This document shows, piece after piece, positions 1 through 13,127 of a stretch of 64,000 bases of DNA (position 1 is the stretch's first letter; each line of letters starts with the position of its first letter). The notes beneath the pieces are model-generated. The model was not told the origin of the DNA, did no database searches, and saw only the letters and a program-made list of their open reading frames with translations. This stretch comes from Nymphaea colorata. Its lineage: Eukaryota > Streptophyta > Magnoliopsida > Nymphaeales > Nymphaeaceae. The stretch spans positions 35,499,706-35,563,705 of the forward strand of contig NC_045139.1 of assembly GCF_008831285.2 (NCBI RefSeq), read 5' to 3'. Made by a program: the position numbers and the translations under genes.

Positions 1-202
1 TATTTAAAAACTTACTTAATTTCTGCAGTTTTGAAGAATTGTTGAGACGGAAAGAAAAAGTGTTATATTTTATCGTTTGAAAGCACCATTTGTGCTTCTC
101 GAAATATGGCAACTTAAAAATAACGACAAATAGTTTCTAAGCAAAAGGCGAAAACCCCTCCTAAACCCTCCAACTCTCTCGCTCTCTCTCTCCCTCTCTC
201 CA

Positions 203-3200
203 ATGCGGCTCTCTCCAACGCTGCTACGGCGGTCGATCGGCCTCAGATTCCTCTCGCAATCACTCGCCGAGGCACCGTCGCCGTCTTCCGATGGGACGAC
301 CGTGCCTCTCACTTACCTTGAGGGCTTCCCCAAGCCGGACCCCAAGTACTCGGAGACGATCTTGGGAATACCCAGGGAGAAGTCCGGTCGCCTCATCTCC
401 GCCAAGGAGAGAAAGGCCGGTCGTGTTCCAAGCATTGTCTTCGAGCAGGCGGACGGAGAGCACGGCGGCAACAAGCGCCTCATTTCCGTTCAGACCAAGC
501 AGATGAAGAAGCTCATCACGCAGCTGGGTCAGTCCTTCTTCCTCTCTCGCCTTTTCGATCTTGAGGTCCGCCCCGACTTCGAGTCCGACGAGATCATCGA
601 GAAAGTCCGCGTTCTACCGCGCCGGGTATTGCCCTCGATCGTGGATGGTCCTTCGTCTGATTTTCCTTTTTTTCGGTGTTGTTAATAGTGGTTTTTGGCG
701 TGGTTGGTGCTTGTGAGTAATGGAAGAAATGTTTTAGTGTAGATAAGTTTTAGGCATTGATTTAGTTGAACTAGATGTGGCTATATAGGGCACTCATGTG
801 TCGTGGGATAAGTTGGGAACTTGCACTGTATAATGCAATGCAGTTTCTCCTATTCTGTTTGCTTGACAAATGGGCATGAAAGTGGTGGCCTTACTAATGT
901 GGATAAATCAAAGCACGGTACTGAGGCTGCCTTATTCTCCCGTTAAGTCGGATAAGCTGGGATCTTGCTAGTTTGGAGAGTGTCGCAATTTCACAAGTCA
1001 CATTGCTTTTCTGATCAATGGGCAAGAAGTTGTCCTTACTGTTTGATGGACTTGTTATGATTGTTATTGTTGTTACTGTTTCTTGTTGTGTTTCTTTGCG
1101 GATGCCCTCTTTCCATGGACATGCTGGTTGGGTGTTCGCTCACTTTTTACCCAGATGTATATGGTTTCATTCTTTTGGGTGCTGGTTTTATTTTCTGGGC
1201 CCATAATGTGCTTGTTGAAAATGGTGAATGTGTTGTTAGGTAGGTTCAAGTTGAAAGAATGGCAAATGGATGTCTGAGAACCGAAAAACAAATTTAGACA
1301 CAAATTTTGTTGCCTAACGCATGCTTGGTTCGTGGAATTGTCTCCCTATGGGGGCCTTCCCTCTGTGTTCATGCATGTATCCGATCTTAGAGATATCCAC
1401 CGAATATAACCTTGGATGCATGGACATTTTCAAGTTTGTAATAGCTGTCTATCTTTGACGGTCAACATGATGACATGTACAATGACGATTACTCATTAGC
1501 TGCTAGGTTTAGCTCTATGTACGACAGGACTACTCTTCCTCCTGTGGAAGCATGAGTAGCCTTATTTGTCACATGATGAATTCCCATCATGTAGCACCAT
1601 CGACATAGTAAACTAGTCCTTAAATCGGCTCTTTCATTCAGACTCCCTCATGTGCAAGGCTAATGTTAAAACAGATCGAGTTTGGTCGCCCTTCAGAACA
1701 AAACTGTGAAACCAAGTAAACTGTAAGCTTTAGTTAACGGATGTTTGATTACCTTAGATCTAATTTCTTCTCAAAGATTCTCAGATTTTGAAGGCCATGG
1801 TGTTAAGATTAGATCCCCCCTGTGGTCTTAGATCAGAATGTTTGACAATCTAAAATAGCACAGTTTGGATCTTAAGTCTGATTTGATATTCTTAGTTTGA
1901 CAAAACTTCCCTTGCCACGTCGGCAAGCCTGTGCCACATCAGATCCATGAGTTTACCACTTGGATCTCAAAGAAGCCCTTAAGGGAAACATTTGTCCCCA
2001 TTTTCTTAGAGATCCTTTTCTATCCTTGTGGGCTTCATCTCAATGAAACTTGCTATCTGGTTATCGATGGCTGTTGTATACAACTTTTTCTTTGTTCTCT
2101 CTTAAACAAAAGACATGTTGGATACAAAATTTCTCGTTGGATCTTGTGCAATCAAATTTATGGAAAACCTACTGAAAGTATATATTTAGGATAACCCAAA
2201 GATCAGGTTTTGGCTTTTTTCCTATTTTAAGGGAAGGATCATCTTGGAGTTGCTTCCAGTTCACGAGAAATACTGAATAAATGCCTTGCACAAATAAATT
2301 TGCATCAGAGTTGTCACTTCCATGATTATAAAGGAAATTCTCATGCATTAATTTCATTTGTGGAGGTTTACTCATCTATGCCGAAGATGCAATGACATTC
2401 TCTTAACCATTTCATAGTGAAGTAGCTGGTGTTTAATAAAAATCTCTTTATTATTAATATTATTATTGGTTTATTCAGGTTTGCATATGAAAAGTTATAG
2501 ATTTATTGGGATTCCTTGGTTTAGATATACATATAAAATGTATTTTCCATTGAATTTATACTTTGATAAATAACCTGTAGCAATTTTTATGTTTTAGTCT
2601 TTTAGATGACCTTGTATACATCTAGGCTTGCATGTTTATGTGCACTCATGCTTTTTAGGCATGTAGCATTTGGAATTTTGGAACAATCTTGCTGCTAAAT
2701 AGTTAGACACCAAGAGTTGATTGGTTATAGAAGACATGGAGGGGCTGACAGAAGCTGGAATCGGAGAGAGATAGGTTATTTGGTCACCAGAAGAGAGATT
2801 TAGAGATGTCGGAAATGCAAACAAAGAGAGACCGGTTGCTTGGTTGTGTAAAATACATAAGGACATTGGGAGATGGTAAACATACAAAGTGAGAGGAAGA
2901 GATGCCTTAAAACATTGCTCATTAAGTTGGTTAATGAAAAAACAGAAAGGACGAGGGAAAAGTAGAGATGAGGAGAGATTGGAAAACAAAACATAACTGA
3001 GTTTCTTGGTCAGTGGAGGCATTCTTCAAACTGGAGTCTGGACAGGTTGTTAAGTTGAGAACTGGGTGCCAAAAATATTGTTGCCATCTTTAGGGTTCTG
3101 GTAATGGTTGGGATTTCAAGGAGAGAAATATGAAACCCTCAAGTAGTTTAATTATTTAGAACAACAATAATTTTTGTTCACCTTTTACAACTCTGCCACT

Positions 3201-5792
3201 GCAGGAATTGCAGGACTTATGCTAACTCTTGTAATATCCCATGTCAGGAGTTACATGAGCCACTTGTCTGGCTTTTTTTTTGTGGGAGAATGAAACTTAG
3301 TTGTCCAAATCATGGCTACTCACAACTCTGTTTGAGTCTTTCAAGTTGATGACAAATTTTACCCAGTTTGTATTCAGTCCAAGTCTAGCTGCTGGGTTTA
3401 CTTTGTATAAGGTCAGATCTGATCTGAGTCACCTGAGTTGCTGAGAATTGACTCGACATGGTTTTGGACATTGATGTTTGTGACCATCGTTGTACATTCA
3501 TCAAGTATGAAAATGTAAACTAAGCTTAAACACATATAAGAGATGAACCATGATAAGTAATGGTGATATCAGGGAAATCTAACGACAATTTTACTCATAA
3601 AAGGTTCGAGAAACAAGAGCTTGACATGCATTAAAAGATTAATAGCATGAAGAAACTTGTTATTTTGGATTCAGATCCAATTGGTGGGAGATCTGTTCGT
3701 GAATTAGATGCATTAAAATAGGCACTTTAATCTATCAGATATCTAGCCATGTTGGTTGTGTATCTGAGTGATAACAGATTAATGATCCTACCATTTTGAA
3801 AAAGTTCACCTGCCATCTGTGTGTTCATGGAGATGTCTGGCTCATGTTCTCTACTGTTCTCTCTTAGGAAATACGCACTAGTAGTAGTTAAAGGTGAAAG
3901 ATTCATTCTTCCATCTTACAATGAGCACTCAAGTCTTATTGGAAAAATCATCACCTAAAATGCTGAAATGGACCTCTTTAGAGAAGGAAGCAATTTAGTT
4001 CTTATTTCCTCTGATTGAACTTATGTAAACAGGAGCAAAGGAGATTTACTATGGTACAAAGAGCAATGTAGCAGTCCTCGTCAGTGAAATAATTCTTTGA
4101 GTCTGACATTTTGAAGTATATGAGACATGCTTTTGAGCTAATATGGTGAGATATTTAACCAATATATAGCCAATCAACAGTACCACCATTAAGCAACAAA
4201 TTTGATTTAGTAGTAACCAAATGTTTCAGTTGAGAATAATACGCAGATCTAGGGAAAACGGTATTGGTACTTCATAGTCAACTGTATTTAATACAGTTTA
4301 TTCATGACTTTAGAAACATGAAAATTGTATCGAATTGCTAGCACATGCATATTGAATAAAGGATGGTAATTAATTCATTTGAATCTGTAACAATCAAATG
4401 ATAATTTCAGTGCAGAAGACATTTATGCTTATGTAATCTGTAAATAGAAACATGATTTAAAATGTGGGCAGATATGAAATTACATTTTGCTCCGCTGCTT
4501 GAGAACTAAGCTTGTAATGTACTTTTCATGTTTCATTCCATGTATATGCACACTGACTTTTAGTGTTGGAGATCTAGACATTTATTCTCTTATATTCCTT
4601 TCACCAATCTGCACATTCACATGATTGATTTTTCTGCTATTTGAAATTATTTCCTCTTTGAGCTGCTTCCAATGGGCAAAATTGTCTCTGACTATGCCTC
4701 CATATGATCTCTTTTCCTTCTGTACATTGTTTTGCTAACATATCTTTTTGGTTCATAATATTTTCATGGAAGGGCTGATATTTAGTTGTTTCTTTCATGG
4801 TCTACTTTCTCTCAACATATAGTTTCTTTTGCTCACTTATCTTAGCTACATGGATAGTGGATTGTTGGCAAGTCCAAATTTCCCCAACTTTATTTGTGAG
4901 GTATCTGTATCTGATCAATGGCCATCTTTTTGGCTCTTAAGATTCTTAGCTTTCCCAGTTGATTATTTATTTATTCTTTGTTTTTTTTCCTGCTTGCTGG
5001 TGAAATATACAATTACATTGCTTCATTCATGTCTTATGATGGATCTTTCTATCTAGCATTTCATCATTTAATGTTTAGGATCACATTTTATCTGGTTACC
5101 TGATGCCATTGATTATTTTTTGTCCCTTCATCTTAAATTAAAATGTTTATTTTATGATTGCCTTAGATGCATCTACACTCGGGCACAGATGAAGTACTTA
5201 ATGTTACATTCATGAGGGCCCCTTCAGGTGCTAAGTTTAAGGTCAATGTCCCACTTGTATACAGAGGAGAGGATGCATGCCCTGGGCTAAGAAAAGGTTA
5301 GTTGTATTGGTTGATATTTTAATTCCATGGAAACTGTATGAAGTGTTTGATGCATCCTTTCTCGGTTTTACATCTTATCTAAGTTAGGGAAACCCTCTTT
5401 ACAAAGGTTTGCTCTGAGTTTGCACTTGCTGGTTTTAAGTTTTAACTGTTTATATTCTCTTGAGATAGTGCCACTTTTCTTGAGACTGTAGATATTAATT
5501 ATTGACTGATGATGTCAATGGCTTAACAATTTAATTAGCAAATATTATCTTAATCTGTAAAGCATCTATCACCATTTTATTTTTGAACTATTTGTGTACA
5601 CGTTTTTTTCTTTCATGCTTTTCTTATGGTGTTAGAAACTCCAGTTAGCGTGCCTAGGCCCGTAGTCTTGGCTGGTCTTCTGTGCTGGCTGTTCCTACAG
5701 GACTTGCCATTTGAAGACACATAGGCAACCACCTAAGGTGCCTAAGCATGTCTAGGCACTCGACAACCTAAAGTTTTTCTTTTTCCCAACAA

Positions 5793-5842
<50 letters not shown>

Positions 5843-6101
5843 TCTTCCTTTTCTCCTTTTTCCTTTCTGAGTTTGATCTTTTGCCTCTCTTTGTTCTTTT
5901 TCTACGTCTGCTATCTGAAGTATTATTTTTCTTTTCTTTTTTTCTACTGGTTTTATGCTAATTTTCTTTTCTTGTTGTGGTGTTGCATGTGATTTGTATA
6001 TGTAAAAACATGTATTTATTTTTGTAGTTGTACTTATAGTTATGATTATAGTTCATTATTGTTATACCTTGAATATTTTTATGTCCTTTTAGGTTTTTAA
6101 C

Positions 6102-6170
<69 letters not shown>

Positions 6171-8649
6171 CAATGTATATTCATACATATACACCCAGCA
6201 CTGTTGTTGTTTATTATAATTCTAGTAGAAGACAGATCTACAACAGGGAATGTTAACATAGAAGCTGTGATTATGTGTGGCTTTTTGTTTCCTCTGTTTT
6301 TTTTTTTTTTAAATTAGATCAGTAATTTTATCCTGTAGTTTAGCTCTTAAAATTTATAAGTTAAAATTAGAAATTTAATAGTTGGTATTTAGGAAACTAG
6401 AAGATTTTTGCATGCTCTAGAATGTTGCAAAGCAGTGATAAAATTGTAAACTTTCTCTCTTTATGCTGTATAACCTTTAAAGTTTAATTGTTCAACTTTA
6501 TTGAATTTGCTCTTTCAAACATTTAATAGTGTTTATTATCATGTTATGGAATGTCTGATGTGAATCTTAAGTTTTTAACGTGTTTTAATTGTTTCGTTGT
6601 TATATAAGTTGGTAATAATAAGTTTTTAGTTGAGAAATGCTTCAGTTTTGTTATTTTCAAAAACTAAAATTGCTTTTTTTTTCTCAACCACTTAATGCAC
6701 TTAGTCATGTCTAGGGTCTAGGCTCAACTGACTGCCTAGGCTGCATGTAGTGCTTTTAAAAACACAGGTTTTTTGCAGTTTCATCCCAAGTAATATTTGA
6801 TTGACATGATCAGTGCTTTATTTTGATTGACAAATTCATCCTTGACATTTACACTGTCAAGTGTGAAGACAAATCCATCGTTCTTGTTACTTTGACTATG
6901 AATAGCAGCTTATGATTATCATTTAAAAAATGCTTATATGCTGTTGTATTAATTCATTCCTTTTTTTTTTCTGAAAGTGGTATGGTTAACTTTTCATTTC
7001 AAGATATTGAAATAATGCTCGTCCCATGGTAGAAACATGAGTGAGAATACAGGTTTTCATTGTATTTGTTCTTCAGTGAATGACCTAGACTAAATTATTC
7101 TTTCAACAGTTTCCTCAGGATAATGTCATGATTCACATTTCAATTGTAAAACTTTCAACTGCCCAAAATGGTTTGCACGAGATTTATAAAAATCATAATC
7201 TTATTCAAATTGGCCAGGTTATTGATTCAGTGAATCAGTTGACTCAGCGATTCAGCTGATTCAGTAGTTGGTTGGCAAAAAGTATTTGTTCAATCCATCT
7301 CTTTAAAAAATAAAATGAAAAATTACATAAAAATAAGCAAAAAGGAATAAGAACATTTTGAAAAGTAAAAATTACATGTGGTATTAGCCACTTCATCTAA
7401 TCGGTTTGCCATAGGTTCAAATACGAAAAACTGATTCAGGCTGATTTTTTTTTATACTGATTTGTATTCCTGTTAGTGATAATTCATTTCTGTCATATAT
7501 CTTGTCGACTAACTAATTTTATTCAGATGTATTTCCTATAACTTAATGGAAAATATTGTGCTTGGTGGGATCTGTCTAACCCCAGCTTGCTGCTTCCTAA
7601 ACAAAAGAACAAGAATTCTGTAGAAGTTACCCAAATTTGTGCATAGGTTCTTCAGTTTCATTCTACAGAGTATGGAAGAGAACACTCTCATGTTTTATGA
7701 ATTATGAAAGTCTTCCCAGCTAACAGTTAGTGAATGCTTTCAAATCTCAGATGATTGATTCATTAGAGCATTGTTTTATCATTTGAAAAGAACTTGATGC
7801 TATTTGAAGAACAGTTGTCACTGATGTATTGGTTTATATGTTCATTCTTTTCTAAGGATACTCATATCCTGTTAAAAGAACGCCATTCTTAATTGTCAAA
7901 GTTAACAAGGAACAATTTGAAGCACTTAAGTAAAAGGTATATAGATTTGTCAATATAATAATTCAGAAGAATTTGGAAAAAACTTTTTGCTTTTGTTTGT
8001 TCAGAATTTAGGGGCAAAATACGAAAGCAGCATGTTGCATTTCTTCAATTTTATTGTCACAACAATTGTTTCTCTCTCTCTCTCCCATCAATTTCACCAT
8101 ATGCCTCATTCATTTTGGAGACGCACTATGTTCTAAAGACTGGGATTTTATTTGGTAAATGTTGCATCCATTATGTTGGCTTTGTAAGTGTGTTCTTCTG
8201 TTTTAATAAATCTCAACCAGCAAATTTAAAACAACACCAACCATTTGCGGTTCCTTCAGACAAAATGACAGTGAATCCTTTCTACTTTGACTGCACGCTA
8301 TTGTTTTTGTTTCATGTATTAGTGCATACTTTCAAAACAATGCTTAACCTTTTGACCTGTACTTTTGGCAGCATTGTTTCATTTTTGTGCAATAACCAAC
8401 TGGATTGTCCTTTTAACAGGGGCTTATTTGAACACAATTAGGAGGACAGTCCCATTCCTTTGCCCAGCTGATATTGTCCCCCCATATATTGATGTAGATT
8501 TAAGTGAGTTGGATGTGGGGCAGAAGTTGGTGATGAAGGATCTCAAGGTTCATCCTGCAATTAGGCTATACCAAGTTAATGAGGACTGGCCTATTTGCAA
8601 TGTCAGGCATGGAAGGGGCTCTGGTAAGAAGTCTGAACAAAAGAAATGA
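203..8649 (+). CDS. Organellar 50S ribosomal protein bL25 (L25/Ctc family)
   Basis: Exons: 203-625, 5167-5296 and 8420-8649, joined in phase 0 and phase 1, giving about 260 residues. The product should be the bL25 subunit of an organellar (most likely mitochondrial) large ribosomal subunit, a 5S-rRNA-binding protein. The basic, Ser/Leu/Arg-rich N terminus (MRLSPTLLRRS) looks like an organelle targeting peptide. Exon 2 carries the HLHSGTDEVLNVTF stretch, and exon 3 carries the typical FLCPADIVPPYIDVDLS and VGQKLVMKDLKVHP blocks of plant L25-like proteins. The start is the first ATG after a CT-rich leader (about 174-200). All introns have GT-AG borders. The C terminus is Lys-rich (SGKKSEQKK). 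What is seen is the conserved sequence and phase; mitochondrial rather than plastid location is inferred from the family. Confidence 0.88.
626..5166 (+). other. Intron 1 of the bL25 gene (4.5 kb)
   Basis: The intron runs from the GTATTG donor to the CTTAG acceptor. It has no credible exon: the open frames inside it are short and match nothing known to me. It is AT-rich with a few faintly repeated stretches, and no complete transposon was recognised by eye. Confidence 0.75.
5801..5840. repeat. (CT)20 microsatellite
   Basis: Perfect CT run of 40 bases following a C-rich tract. Confidence 0.95.
6107..6168. repeat. (TA)n microsatellite
   Basis: Perfect TA dinucleotide run of about 62 bases. Confidence 0.95.
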
Positions 8650-10542
8650 AGGCTGTTTAATTGTTCCAGCATGAAGGCCAAGATTTTCTTCACCCTTCTT
8701 GTTGACATGCACTCCATGATTTTTTTTTTTTTTAATTTTGAAAAGCTTTGTTTTTTATAATTTCAGTGTTGAGGTAAACCTGTCAAAAACCAGTAAAGTT
8801 GATCCTTTTGCGGTCATGTTGTAATTTGGTTTTTTCTCGTCTTTTATAAGGAAAAAGCCATGAAATAAGCTGCACTGAATCCAGAATCGCCACTAATCAG
8901 CCACTATAGTTAACAGGATGATGGTTTGCAAGGAGTCTGGGTCCATTCCTCTGAACTAGTGTTGCACACAACGTAGCATAGCGTATTACACGATACATCT
9001 TTCGTTATAACGTAGCATATAGTTACTTTTGAGGGAAACTGGGTGTTACTGTACTCGTACCAGATCTAATTTATGATACACTCAAGATCTTACTTTATGA
9101 TGCAATACATACTGATATGATACACTTTCAAAACATAAGGGCCTTTTTCTTTTGGAAACTAAAATTGCATTAGTTTAGGCTGAATTTTCTAGTTTGACAA
9201 CAACGGCATTCTTATATATTGAAAATAAGCAGAGAAATAAAGACTGATTTTGCTCAAAAAATTAGGGCTATCACGACTTTTCATAGAAAATTTATGCCAA
9301 AGTTTCCCAGTGACATTTTCAGATTTTATAACCCCAAGGAGCAAGGACTACACACGCTGACTCATTTATTTAGCAACCATTTTAGCATTGAGTGTAACTG
9401 AACCTGTCAATTTCAAAATGTAAATTCTCATCATAAAGATGTTAAGTGTATCATATGTTTCCTATTTTGTTATTTTTTGACAGATCGTAATTTCTATAAG
9501 ATTTTGTTATATTTTTCCTTTTTTTCTTATTTTAAATTTTTATTACTTAATTTTTAATATTAAAAATTTTAAATTGCTACCCTTTCCGTTGTCAAACTTT
9601 GGACTTGATTACATTAATCTGAACAAGGTGTCATTATGAGATTCTGTTGCATTCAACAAATAAAATGGCCATGCATAACAAAAACATTGCTACCATTTGT
9701 TTGGTTTTGTTTTGGGAGGAGGATTTGAGTCTTCTTTGGATATTGAGGAGAGGGTTTCACTACTCCCAAGAATTATCAGATCCCGACTGCTCCTAAGATT
9801 CTCAATCGCGGAGGACGTCTGTTGATCCTAAAATATGACAATGGAAGGTTCAGGTCACTGCCAGAATTCCGGAGTCACTAGCCCGGAGCAGGAAAATTTG
9901 CAGCGCGATGACAGCAGCACTAAATTTAACACTACCAACCTACCAGAACACGACTAAAACGTAAGCTCTAAAAAAACCGATGGAAACAAACCATGACTTA
10001 TAAATTTGACGTATACAGTCTTGCGAATGCCGAACTTCAAGAGTCAATCAGTTTTCAGTTTTGTAGCACAAGATAGAACGCCGCAAGCATGTAATTTCAT
10101 CACCTTGGAATCAACCGAAATTGTGTTTCGTAGCTTTAGTAACAGAGAATCGTAGAGCGAACGCCAAAAGGAACCAATCCTCACATAAATTTTTGCCACC
10201 ATGAGCTACACAAAATAGGAGAGGAACCTCGCAGTAAGTAACAAAAACTTTGATACCAAGATTGAAGGCTTTGCACAATTGCGTAATCTCCAATCAATTC
10301 GCCCTTACATCCCCAACCAAATTGGAATGGGAAAAAGAAAAGGGATACCAGCATTTCTTTTGTAGATTGACATATATGATCTTACAAAATTATACCAGAT
10401 AGCCCACACAACGAATATATCAGAAGTGATAGATATTATCATTCTCAAGAATGCTGAGAGTATTCAGTATTTAGTGCAATTCCCTCAAGCATCCTTTCCC
10501 TTAAGACATTGACTAAGCAACCAGAACAAGCACCGCAATAAA
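8650..10542. other. Convergent intergenic region between bL25 and HWS
   Basis: The bL25 3' UTR should occupy the first few hundred bases and the HWS 3' UTR the last few hundred, because the two genes converge here. Between them are a degenerate GATACA/CGTAT-type repeat (separate entry) and AT-rich DNA with a palindromic stretch near 9545-9570. No gene was recognised. Confidence 0.6.
8955..9130. repeat. Degenerate GATACA/CGTAT-type dispersed repeat
   Basis: The stretch contains ACGTAGCATAGCGTATTACACGATAC, in overlapping short motifs, then ATGATACACTC, ATGATGCAATACAT and TGATATGATACACT. The same vocabulary appears at 63170-63310 and at the right edge. The nature of the element is unknown. Confidence 0.4.
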
Positions 10543-11763
10543 TTAAGGGGCAACTTCGAGCCTGGGCTCAAAGCAGAAGCCCGTGAAAAGTTGCAAAGGG
10601 AAACGCTTGCTCACTGGACACTTCTGTGACCATTTCCATTGCTTCTGGCTCATGTCAAATATAAGCAGAATAGGTGAACCGTAGCTCTGAATATATATGA
10701 GATCATCGGTTCCACTGCTAGAGAAAACATCATCCAACTCCCCAAATCCTTGAAAGTACTTATGAGGCATACGAGCCACCTCCTGCCACTCAGTCTTGTC
10801 CAGTACCCAGATCCCAATCCCCTTGATTATATCAGGCCTGTCTTGTTTACCAATCCCACCAACCATTACCAATCTATTCTTGAGATTCATCAGACGTCCA
10901 CAGGTTAAAGGACAGGGGACAGAAATCAAATTCTGCATCAAAGAAAAGCGAGAAGATCTACTTGCTAGATCATACATGACCAATCTGTGCCGGTACTCGG
11001 AAGTAGCCATGACACCAGTTGAGTAAATCAAGAAATAGAAAATCCCATTGCAGATAACACTCTCATCCCCTCCCCTCCATCCTCTCAAAACTTCTGTCAC
11101 AGAGGTAACCCAGGACTCCGTATCAGAATCATAGACTTGGATTGACAAATTCCATTGAAGAAAATCATCAGGAACCTGCTTAGATTTCAAAACTGCGACA
11201 GTATAGGAGTTGGACTGAAGGTCCACAGACATAGAAAGGGCACTATAGTCCAATTGTTCAGGCTCGGAAGGCACCTCTATCTTTTTAGAGATCTTGGTAA
11301 TAGGATTACAGACATAGAGCTGGCTCCTACTGCTGTTATCCATGAAACAGACTAACCCACAAGAAGACGCAATGAACCAGTTCGTTGCACCAATGCAAGG
11401 AAGGTGTATACTGTACCATTTCCTCAGAATTGGATCATACGCAAATCCGAACGGGCCTTCATTGCTTGTAAACATAAAATACCAAGGCTTGTGCGATGTA
11501 ATACTTGAGAAATGCCACAAAAACCTGTCTGAACTGACAATCTCTAACCACCTTTTACAGACCAACTTTGCCCTAAAAATGCTAGCTATAGGCAAACAGG
11601 CCAGGATTCTCTCTAGTAAATCATCTGGCAAAAGAAAATCAAGAGAGACCACAGAGAGATCAACCCCAACTTCATCATTGCTGTCTAGGAATGTATCCTC
11701 CCCAATCATCTCTCTTCCTATTCCGCTGAAACGGCTAGGTATCCAAGAAGTCTCACCTTCCAT
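10543..11763 (-). CDS. HWS: F-box/kelch-repeat protein HAWAIIAN SKIRT
   Basis: A single coding exon encodes 406 residues, close to the roughly 410 of the Arabidopsis protein. HWS is the substrate-recognition subunit of an SCF (Skp1-Cullin-F-box) E3 ubiquitin ligase that controls organ fusion, growth and microRNA pathway output; these roles are known from the family. The F-box is at about residues 42-83 (LLPDDLLERILACLPIASIF, then VCKRWLEIVSS). The C-terminal part is a kelch-type propeller region with the characteristic SLTCGRLMNL-like block (here PLTCGRLMNLKNRLVMVGG), GIGIWVL, SSGTDDLIYIQSYGSP and the invariant-looking end LFTGFCFEPRLE. The start at 11763 (MEGETSW) matches the family start; an in-frame ATG at 11799 would add 12 residues (MSIGVFFLTFFG) that the family lacks. 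Confidence 0.95.
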   Translation of the reverse strand: MEGETSWIPSRFSGIGREMIGEDTFLDSNDEVGVDLSVVSLDFLLPDDLLERILACLPIASIFRAKLVCKRWLEIVSSDRFLWHFSSITSHKPWYFMFTSNEGPFGFAYDPILRKWYSIHLPCIGATNWFIASSCGLVCFMDNSSRSQLYVCNPITKISKKIEVPSEPEQLDYSALSMSVDLQSNSYTVAVLKSKQVPDDFLQWNLSIQVYDSDTESWVTSVTEVLRGWRGGDESVICNGIFYFLIYSTGVMATSEYRHRLVMYDLASRSSRFSLMQNLISVPCPLTCGRLMNLKNRLVMVGGIGKQDRPDIIKGIGIWVLDKTEWQEVARMPHKYFQGFGELDDVFSSSGTDDLIYIQSYGSPILLIFDMSQKQWKWSQKCPVSKRFPLQLFTGFCFEPRLEVAP

Positions 11764-12565
11764 TCCGAAAAACGTAAGAAAGAAAACCCCTATAGACAAT
11801 CATAAAAGAGAAATAAATGAGAAAAAATAACTCAAATGAACAAGAAAGAAAATGATTCAACACTACTCAGAAGTCAGAACACAAACAACGGGAAGGAACT
11901 GATCACCCGTCATCTATTTCTCATTGAAAAAGAACCTAAGCCCCACGCCACCATCTACAAGGAAAAGATCCAGGTGGAAAACTAAATAGTCTAAGCGCAA
12001 GCAGATTTATGTCAGTAAGATGCTAACCACATGGAGGAGATCACTGAGCAGAGATCAATAAAATGCTCATAACAAGAAAAATCCAACCTAACCGCCTCTA
12101 TTTTATCCATACGGCCAAAAGGCGAACATCTGACACGCCAAAGAACACTCAAAAGTAATTGTTTCAAATACACAGGAAGCAACATGAAGAAATGCTGGTG
12201 CCACATGCATCGGATCCATCAGAAACACGAACTAGCAGCAAGAGAAAAGAACAGAAAAGGGAACACCCACGGAGAGAATCAGAGTGGAGCAACGACATAC
12301 CCAAACAGCAGAGCCGTTTCAAAGAACCCCAGACGTTTTACCACGTCCAAGCAGATGGGCAGCTCTAAATCCCTCAGAAAATGCCCCAGATTTCCCACAG
12401 GAAGCAACAAAATGTCTTCGGAACGAAAGCAGAGGACGACCCACAAAAAAATGAAAACAGAAACACATAAAAGAGACAGAGAGGGGAGGCAGGCGAGAGA
12501 TGGTGGTTTTCTCCAGTCTCACTGTCGCTCTCGCGCCCTCACTCTCTCTCGATACGAGGGTTTTT
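11764..12565 (-). promoter_or_regulatory. HWS 5' leader and probable leader intron
   Basis: Read on the minus strand, a GA/CT-rich leader (about 12480-12565, GAGAGAGTGAGGG) is followed by roughly 700 bases without an open frame before the start codon. This is the usual layout of a 5' UTR exon plus leader intron. The exact splice sites were not resolved. Confidence 0.4.
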
Positions 12566-12899
12566 GTACCCTATGATGTGGTGTGGGGTATGAACTTTTT
12601 CATTGTTTATTACGATTTTTTAATTCCTAGAAATAGTATAATACCTTTTTAACGATTTTAAAACTAAACTATAGTCACTATTTTTTTCTTTATTGTGAAT
12701 TATTTTTGTCGTCATTATCGGTTATGCGTTCGTTTTCATTGAAGAACCATATCTTTCTCTTCCACCATCTTTTCCAACGTCTCCTAAAAATAATAAAAGT
12801 ATCGTAGCCATTTTCATCAACAACAAAGCTCATGAGTGGATTTTCCCACGGGTCCACGACCTAATGTCCCCCACCTACTTAAATTCATTTTCTGTCATG

Positions 12900-13127
12900 C
12901 AGATTAAAAACCAAAAAAAAAAAAAAAAGGGTAGTGGAAGAAACAAGATTTTCTCTGTGCATACTTAGATTCTGCAAATTCTTTCCTTTCTAATCATTTC
13001 AATGGTTTAACTTACAGTTAAAAAACAAAATGGGTAGTGAAAGAAAAAAGATTTTCTCTGTGCTTACTTTGATTCTACAAATTCTTTCGTGTCTACTCAT
13101 TCCAATCATGGTTTAATTTGCAGTTTA
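12900..13127. repeat. Imperfect tandem duplication, about 115-bp unit
   Basis: Unit 1 is 12900-13014 and unit 2 is 13015-13127. Both contain GGGTAGTG(G/A)AAGAAA, AGATTTTCTCTGTGC, GATTCT(G/A)CAAATTCTTTC and GGTTTAA. Divergence suggests an old duplication in non-coding DNA. Confidence 0.8.

Larger units (their letters stand above)
5636..6770. repeat. Dispersed element bounded by GCCTAGG-rich ends
   Basis: The left part (5645-5760) contains TGCCTAGGCCC, GGTGCCTAAGC and TCTAGGCACTCG. The right part (6695-6760) contains GTCTAGGGTCTAGGC and CTGCCTAGGCTGC. The two ends face each other as loose inverted copies and enclose both microsatellites. Another copy of this kind of end is at 54357-54420 (CCTAGGTGCCTCAGG, CAGCACCTAGATCGGTGCC). 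It is probably an old non-autonomous transposon; borders are approximate and no target duplication was resolved. Confidence 0.45.
5297..8419 (+). other. Intron 2 of the bL25 gene (3.1 kb), repeat-rich
   Basis: The intron lies between GTTAGT and TTAACAG. It contains a CT microsatellite, a TA microsatellite, and repeat blocks with CCTAGGC-like ends (separate entries). Around 7214-7270 there is a cluster of GATTCAG-type short repeats (direct and inverted). No coding exon was found inside it. Confidence 0.75.

Noticed and set aside
5958-6194. Open frame across the TA microsatellite (minus)
   Set aside because: It is a Tyr/Ile dipeptide run from a simple repeat, not a gene.
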